From JBBRNH01 sp038247465 (GTDB lineage Bacteria > Bacteroidota > Bacteroidia > Cytophagales > Spirosomataceae), in contig JBBRUV010000165.1 of NCBI GenBank assembly GCA_038247465.1, positions 1 through 10,459 of the forward strand: 10,459 nucleotides of DNA. Reading direction: 5' to 3'. The notes beneath the pieces are model-generated. The model was given only the letters and a program-made list of their open reading frames with translations, ran no database searches and was not told the origin of the DNA. The first letter of the stretch is position 1. The number at the start of each line of letters is the position of its first letter. A program made the position numbers and the translations under genes. Shown here piece by piece: positions 6,485-10,459 of this stretch.

Positions 6485-8089
6485 CTACTGTTTTAGCACC
6501 TTACGAATGCTGACCAGCTTCTCGTCGCGATAAATTAGCAACAGGTAGAGGCCACTTGGCAATTTCTGAACGTTTAGCTGGTTATTCGGCCCGGACAGTG
6601 CAGCCTGCATCATAAACTGACCCAGGCCGTTTACGATCTCGGCCCGTTGGGTCGTACCGGGTACTGCATCCCATTTGATGGTCAATAAATTTTCGACCGG
6701 ATTGGGCGAGACCGTAATCGGTTCAGCCGGTTCTTCGAGGGCTGTGATCACGGGCTGTACCTGGTATTCATAGGCACCAATATCCGGTCTCGCTCCCTGC
6801 AGACGGCTAACGCCCAGAATATCCGACTGGCTAAATTGGCCAGCGACGGTAGAACCTTTATCAACGGCGGGACTGCTTGCTTTCAGGGTAAAGTTAGCCA
6901 GCGCCAGGCTGGTGGAGGGGTTTACGAATTGCGGATCGGCGACCACGTCATTCGGCCCTTTTACAGCGACTTTTCCGGTGAAGTAGATATTGTAGTCATA
7001 GACCACCTTAACATTCTTGTAGTTGGAATTGCAATCGCCCCCGGTACGGGCATACATGATGTTATTGATGATGTTAACATCCGTGCAGGTATTGGAAAAA
7101 ATATCAGCATAGCCAACAACCGTCCCATTTTGGTAAGCCGTGTTGTTGATAATGTCCACGTGGTCGGCTTTGTAGGTGTGGATACCCGAACCGCCATTGT
7201 TCACACTAACATTGTTTTGGATGAGGGTACGCCCGGTGTAGGCATTGGGGCTGGGTGTGGGCGAGCTCTGCTGGTTGTAGCCCTGCTGATTTACGTCGAT
7301 AATGATACCGTTCCCGTCGCTCAGTTTTTTCTGACTGATCCAGGGAATGGTGGTTTTATTGGTAAAACAGATATTGTTCCGAACGATGTTTTTGTAGGTC
7401 GTGAGCTTATCGAAATTGAATGGGGTCAGAATGCTGATGCCGCTGCCGCCATACACCATGTACCACGCATTGTTATAGACCACGTTGTTTTCGATGGTGG
7501 TGTAATCAACCTGAATCGAACTGATGCCTCCTCCCGGAAAATCATGCACCCGGCAACCCCGAATGGTTACGTGATGCGGCAACTTTGATTCGGCAGCAGG
7601 ACCACCAATGGAGAGTCCGTTGGTGTTGTAGGTTGCACTCGGCGAACCGCCGTTTACCTGAGCCTGATAAGCGGCAAACGCGCCATCGTAGGTCAGATTG
7701 GCGTTGTTGCCGATCAGCTCAAACCCCTCAAACACAATGTATGAGCCATTGATCGACACCGCATTCCAGACGTTACCGGAAGCCGTTATCCTGGGTGTGT
7801 TGCCTTTGAGGGCTTTGTAGGTGATATAACCCGTTGCGGTGCCGGAGCGCGTGATGTTCAACACCGGGCCGGACGTGGAATTATATACGCCCGCCATCAC
7901 CAGCACCGTATCGCCGGGATTAGTCAGGTCGGCGGCTTTCTGGATCGTCAAAAACGGCCTGGCCGTCGTCTTGCCATCGTTGCTGTTGCTGCCTGCCGAA
8001 GCCGACACGTAGTAGTTTGTGGCTTCTGCTGGTTGTTGCCCCCAGATAAACAGGGCGACAACCAGCAGAAGGAAGCGGAAATTTCTCAT
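6485..8089 (-). CDS. Secreted right-handed parallel beta-helix protein with T9SS sorting domain
   Basis: A 534-residue protein probably delivered to the cell surface or medium. It opens with a signal peptide (MRNFRFLLLVVALFIWGQQPAEA). The pectate-lyase/DUF1565-like beta-helix entry follows: TNYYVSASAGSNSNDGK, then PFLTIQKAADLTNPGDTV to about 66. Residues 80-400 carry repeated coils such as TTIENNVVYNN, NIVRNNICFTN, TLIQNNVSVNN and VDIINNTAYQN. Residues 405-443 (SSPAVDKGS..., then RPDIGAYEYQ) match a 'choice-of-anchor Q' type end. Residues 459-534 are a type IX C-terminal sorting domain: VSPNPVENLLTI, LPSGLYLLLI and a basic KVLKQ tail. The frame stays open upstream to 8260, inside the oxidoreductase gene, but only the ATG at 8089 gives a signal peptide and a 22-bp gap. 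Relatives include polysaccharide lyases (for example PL9-type) and non-catalytic binding proteins; I see no diagnostic lyase residues. Its first codons contain a strong inverted repeat. Confidence 0.87.
   Translation of the reverse strand: MRNFRFLLLVVALFIWGQQPAEATNYYVSASAGSNSNDGKTTARPFLTIQKAADLTNPGDTVLVMAGVYNSTSGPVLNITRSGTATGYITYKALKGNTPRITASGNVWNAVSINGSYIVFEGFELIGNNANLTYDGAFAAYQAQVNGGSPSATYNTNGLSIGGPAAESKLPHHVTIRGCRVHDFPGGGISSIQVDYTTIENNVVYNNAWYMVYGGSGISILTPFNFDKLTTYKNIVRNNICFTNKTTIPWISQKKLSDGNGIIIDVNQQGYNQQSSPTPSPNAYTGRTLIQNNVSVNNGGSGIHTYKADHVDIINNTAYQNGTVVGYADIFSNTCTDVNIINNIMYARTGGDCNSNYKNVKVVYDYNIYFTGKVAVKGPNDVVADPQFVNPSTSLALANFTLKASSPAVDKGSTVAGQFSQSDILGVSRLQGARPDIGAYEYQVQPVITALEEPAEPITVSPNPVENLLTIKWDAVPGTTQRAEIVNGLGQFMMQAALSGPNNQLNVQKLPSGLYLLLIYRDEKLVSIRKVLKQ
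8023..8071. repeat. 19-bp inverted repeat (hairpin) in the start of the beta-helix gene
   Basis: The arms are 8023-8041 (cttctgctggttgttgccc) and 8053-8071 (gggcgacaaccagcagaag), with an 11-base loop (8042-8052). Eighteen of 19 positions pair; the exception is 8037/8057. In the beta-helix mRNA (minus strand) the stem begins at coding base 19 and ends at base 67, within codons 7-23 of the signal peptide. Neither side is followed by a run of T or U, so it does not look like an intrinsic terminator. The structure is seen directly; any role in translation, attenuation or mRNA stability is inference. Confidence 0.8.
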
Positions 8090-8111
8090 ACCTATTTGGA
8101 TTGATCTTGGT

Positions 8112-9425
8112 TTATACCACCATGCCCCAGCCTTTCTCGTACTCCCGTTTCCAGAGCTGCATGGCGGGTTTGTTGTCGTTGATGTGGCCGTTTGTGGGGT
8201 CGCAGTGGAGCGTGGTTCCGGTGCGTTGCGAGATATTGGCGAGGTGACATAGCAGCACACTTTTGTGGCCTTCTTCGATGGGCGCGGTCAGCTTGGCATT
8301 CTCCCGGATGGTTTCCACGAAATTGGTAAAGTGCGTGATTTCCAGGTCGCCCGTTGCACTCACGGTATTGTTGGGGTCGAGTTTGGTGCCCGGCTTGATC
8401 TCTTTGACGAGCTTGTTCTTATCGTCAAAAATCTGGTAATCGCCACCGCCTTTGTTCACCAGCGTGCCTTTGGCCCCGTAAACGATAAAGCCGCGCCCAC
8501 TGCCTTCAATCGGGAACGAGCTGCAACTCCGGCCCTCCCAGGTGATCGCTTTTCCGCCATCAAACTCAAACGAGGCTACCTGCGTATCGGGCGTTTGCCA
8601 GTCATCTTTATACGCATACCGCCCCCCCGACGAGGTTACTTTCGTCGGAAAATCAACGCCGAGAAACCAGCGGCAGCAGTCAATTTCGTGGTTGCCGTTG
8701 TTGCAGGCTTCGCCGGTGCCCCAGTTCCAGAACCAGTGCCAGTTGTAATGCACGAGGTTGTCGCGGTACTCCTGCCGGGGGGCCGGACCCTGCCAGAGGT
8801 TGAAATCCAGCGTGGTCGGGACGGAAACCACCTTGCCCACGCCAATGGATTTTCGGGAGTTGGTGTACCAGGCTTTGGCAAAATACGGGGTGCCGATGGC
8901 TCCGCCCTGTACTTCCTTCACAGCCTCAATCAGCGTTGGGAACGACCGGCGCTGGCTGCCCACCTGGATCAGTTTGCCGTATTTGTTGCGGGCCTGAATC
9001 AGCAGTTCGCTTTCGTGTGGATTCTGGCTGCAAGGCTTCTCGACGTACACGTGCTTGCCGTTGGCTACACCCATCAGGGCCGCCGGCGCGTGCCAGTGGT
9101 CGGGGGCGGCAATGAGCAGCGCATCGAAGTCGGTCTTCGTCACCAGTTCGCGAATATCGTTGATGATGGTGGGTTGGCGGCCGGCATCTTTCACGGCATT
9201 CAGGCCGTTTTTAATGGCTTTATCCTCCACATCGCAGAGATAGGCTACCTCCACGTTGGGTAGTTTGGAGAAGGAAGCCGCATGATACGCCCCCCGGCTG
9301 TTTACGCCCATCACAGCCACAACGACCTTATTGCTGGGCGCGTTTTTCCCGTAAATGGGGAAGTTCAAAATGGTGGTGCTGGCCGTAGCCAGGGCCGTTT
9401 TCTTAATAAATTCCCGACGATCCAT
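8112..9425 (-). CDS. Gfo/Idh/MocA family oxidoreductase with Tat signal
   Basis: A 437-residue NAD(P)-type dehydrogenase probably acting on a sugar or sugar derivative in the periplasm. It begins MDRREFIKKTALATAST, a twin-arginine (Tat) signal, so it would be exported already folded with its nucleotide bound, as is known for glucose-fructose oxidoreductase. The Rossmann domain spans about 32-155: VVVAVMGVNSRG (34-45), the acidic D65 after the second strand, and LIAAPDHWHAP (104-114). The family motif VEKP is at 128-131. The C-terminal alpha/beta domain has NNGNHEIDCCRWFLG (242-256), whose H-x-I-D resembles the substrate-binding and catalytic site of the Bacteroidota subgroup. The protein ends GWGMVV, a typical length for this group. 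The start is set by the Tat signal. It follows the glycoside hydrolase by 54 bp and precedes the beta-helix gene by 22 bp. The substrate is unknown; 3-keto-sugar chemistry is one possibility. Confidence 0.9.
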   Translation of the reverse strand: MDRREFIKKTALATASTTILNFPIYGKNAPSNKVVVAVMGVNSRGAYHAASFSKLPNVEVAYLCDVEDKAIKNGLNAVKDAGRQPTIINDIRELVTKTDFDALLIAAPDHWHAPAALMGVANGKHVYVEKPCSQNPHESELLIQARNKYGKLIQVGSQRRSFPTLIEAVKEVQGGAIGTPYFAKAWYTNSRKSIGVGKVVSVPTTLDFNLWQGPAPRQEYRDNLVHYNWHWFWNWGTGEACNNGNHEIDCCRWFLGVDFPTKVTSSGGRYAYKDDWQTPDTQVASFEFDGGKAITWEGRSCSSFPIEGSGRGFIVYGAKGTLVNKGGGDYQIFDDKNKLVKEIKPGTKLDPNNTVSATGDLEITHFTNFVETIRENAKLTAPIEEGHKSVLLCHLANISQRTGTTLHCDPTNGHINDNKPAMQLWKREYEKGWGMVV

Positions 9426-9457
9426 ACGTGTTTTATTTTGGGGTGATAAGCAGTTAA

Positions 9458-9479
9458 TCTGGTTAATTTTATAATCAGA
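9458..9479 (-). other. Weak AT-rich hairpin after the glycoside hydrolase stop codon
   Basis: Arms 9458-9465 (tctggtta) and 9472-9479 (taatcaga) can pair at seven of eight positions around a 6-base loop, directly after the TAG of the glycoside hydrolase. It is AT-rich and has no U-run after it, so a terminator is doubtful. It could be a minor mRNA-processing or stability element between two co-transcribed genes, or chance in an AT-rich 54-bp gap. Confidence 0.25.
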
Positions 9480-10459
9480 CTATTGGCGTTTGATCAGGCT
9501 TTTATCCGCAATCAGAATCGGCGCGTCATAGACCGGAATATTCGTAAAGGTGTAGGTATCACCTGTTTTACTCCATTGACTGGCCGGAATCTCATACACC
9601 CCACCCGTGATCACATCGACAAAAACCGGCTGGTCGAAATTGGCGTTGGTGAAGGTAAAGCTCAGTTTCCGCGCTTTATTCGATTCTACCGGAATGGCAT
9701 CGTTTGACCAGATTGTGTACACCTGCTTTTTGGTATCTTTATGCCGATAACCATACACCGCCAGGCTGCGGTCGGTGCTTTTGGTATAACTTACCTCGTC
9801 GCTTTTTTGGGGGACAACCGCTTTGTTGTACGTGGCCTGCACGCGCTTGATCCGCTCCAGCGTATGATCAAAAATGGAGGTTACGTTCTGAACGGCGTAA
9901 TAGGCTAATTTGGGCCGAACCGCCCGTTTCAGCGAATCGGACTGGATTAGCCCTTTGTAGTTCATGCGGTTAATCGGCCCGTTGGTGTACGCCATCTCAA
10001 TAATCCCGAACACACTGGTTTCGATGTCATGACCCAGATCGCCCAGCATTCGGCGCGTGTACCACTTGGCCTGCGCCACCTCCGACCAGTCATAATCACC
10101 CAGCGCACCGCGACCAAAACCCGGACTTGATGGCGCCCCGTTTTCGCCCTGCCGCAGCGGAATGTTGGGGGCGTATTTATCCAGCGCAGCGCGCAGCGCC
10201 ATTACTTCCGGGTAATGCGAATCGGGGTTGTAGGTATAGTCGTGGTAGGTGAAGTTGTCGAACAGGTTTATCTTTTTTCTGTCGGCAAGTACCCGAAAAA
10301 ACTGCTTGGCATAATCGAGGCCGATGTGTCCCAGCCCCAGGCCCGATACCTTCGCTTCGGGTTGAATGCGCTTGATGATATCGATAGTACGAATGTTGAG
10401 CGCAGCCGCTTTATCGGGCGTGTTTTCGAGGTTGTCGCCGAAGTTGGGTTCGTTCCAGA
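9480..10459 (-). CDS. Clan-A-type glycoside hydrolase, C-terminal part (5' end outside window)
   Basis: The frame is open from the right edge to the TAG at 9480-9482, giving 325 visible residues; an internal Met at 10202 is not the true start. The first visible residues are WNEPNFGDNLEN (10422-10457), where the Glu of 'NEP' matches the acid/base residue of clan GH-A barrels. About 102 residues later RQGENGAPSS carries a Glu (codon 10143-10145) suited to be the nucleophile. Between them are barrel segments such as PEAKVSGLGLGHIGLDYAKQF and NLFDNFTYHDYTYNPDSHYP. The last roughly 120 residues form a beta-rich C-terminal domain (for example KQVYTIWSNDAIPV and NIPVYDAPILIADKSLI), as in GH39- and GH51-like enzymes. 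The family number cannot be fixed without the N-terminus. It is the first visible gene of the leftward unit and probably supplies sugar to the enzymes after it. Confidence 0.75.
   Translation of the reverse strand, partial: WNEPNFGDNLENTPDKAAALNIRTIDIIKRIQPEAKVSGLGLGHIGLDYAKQFFRVLADRKKINLFDNFTYHDYTYNPDSHYPEVMALRAALDKYAPNIPLRQGENGAPSSPGFGRGALGDYDWSEVAQAKWYTRRMLGDLGHDIETSVFGIIEMAYTNGPINRMNYKGLIQSDSLKRAVRPKLAYYAVQNVTSIFDHTLERIKRVQATYNKAVVPQKSDEVSYTKSTDRSLAVYGYRHKDTKKQVYTIWSNDAIPVESNKARKLSFTFTNANFDQPVFVDVITGGVYEIPASQWSKTGDTYTFTNIPVYDAPILIADKSLIKRQ

Noticed and set aside
8090..8260. Upstream extension of the beta-helix frame overlapping the oxidoreductase gene
   Set aside because: The extra 57 residues are Thr/Ser/Pro-rich shadow sequence. 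The ATG at 8089 gives a proper signal peptide and normal spacing.
8265..9263. A 332-codon open frame on the plus strand opposite the Gfo/Idh/MocA gene
   Set aside because: It lies wholly antisense to a clear conserved enzyme, its translation has no recognisable domain, and long shadow frames are expected from the codon bias of a GC-rich gene.

Overview
The window looks like an accessory carbohydrate-metabolism locus from a Bacteroidota bacterium, most likely Cytophagales of the Spirosoma type. This rests on a type IX secretion (T9SS) C-terminal sorting domain on the beta-helix protein, moderately high GC, Bacteroidota-style signal sequences, and little Shine-Dalgarno sequence before the genes. 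The genus is inferred, not proven.

Left part (1-2387, minus strand): the first 53 codons of a phytanoyl-CoA dioxygenase-like gene run off the left edge. It is preceded in the direction of transcription by a complete exported alpha-galactosidase-like (GH36/melibiase-type) glycosidase. A 143-194 bp intergenic region then separates the glycosidase from a divergently transcribed AraC-family regulator (plus strand, ending at 3448), which is the obvious candidate local regulator.

Right part (3451-10459, minus strand): five genes read toward the left and are probably one transcription unit. In transcription order they are a 5'-truncated clan-A-type glycoside hydrolase, a Tat-exported Gfo/Idh/MocA oxidoreductase, a secreted parallel beta-helix protein with a T9SS tail, an exported PQQ-dependent dehydrogenase with a cytochrome c domain inserted near its C-terminus, and a cytoplasmic xylose-isomerase-like TIM-barrel protein. 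Gaps are 54, 22, about 85 and 21 bp. The last gene meets the AraC gene tail to tail with only 2 bp between stop codons.

Taken together, the genes suggest capture, hydrolysis and oxidation of a plant or microbial glycoside: surface binding or cleavage (beta-helix), hydrolysis (two glycosidases), periplasmic oxidation by a nicotinamide-type and a quinoprotein-type enzyme, and isomerisation of the product in the cytoplasm. No SusC/SusD pair, transporter, PQQ biosynthesis gene, RNA gene, CRISPR array or mobile element is seen. The strongest signal beyond the genes is a 19-bp inverted repeat (18 of 19 pairs, 11-nt loop) inside the signal-peptide codons of the beta-helix gene. Two protein-level oddities are the replacement of the usual acid/base Asp region in the melibiase-like enzyme and the cytochrome inserted into the quinoprotein propeller.
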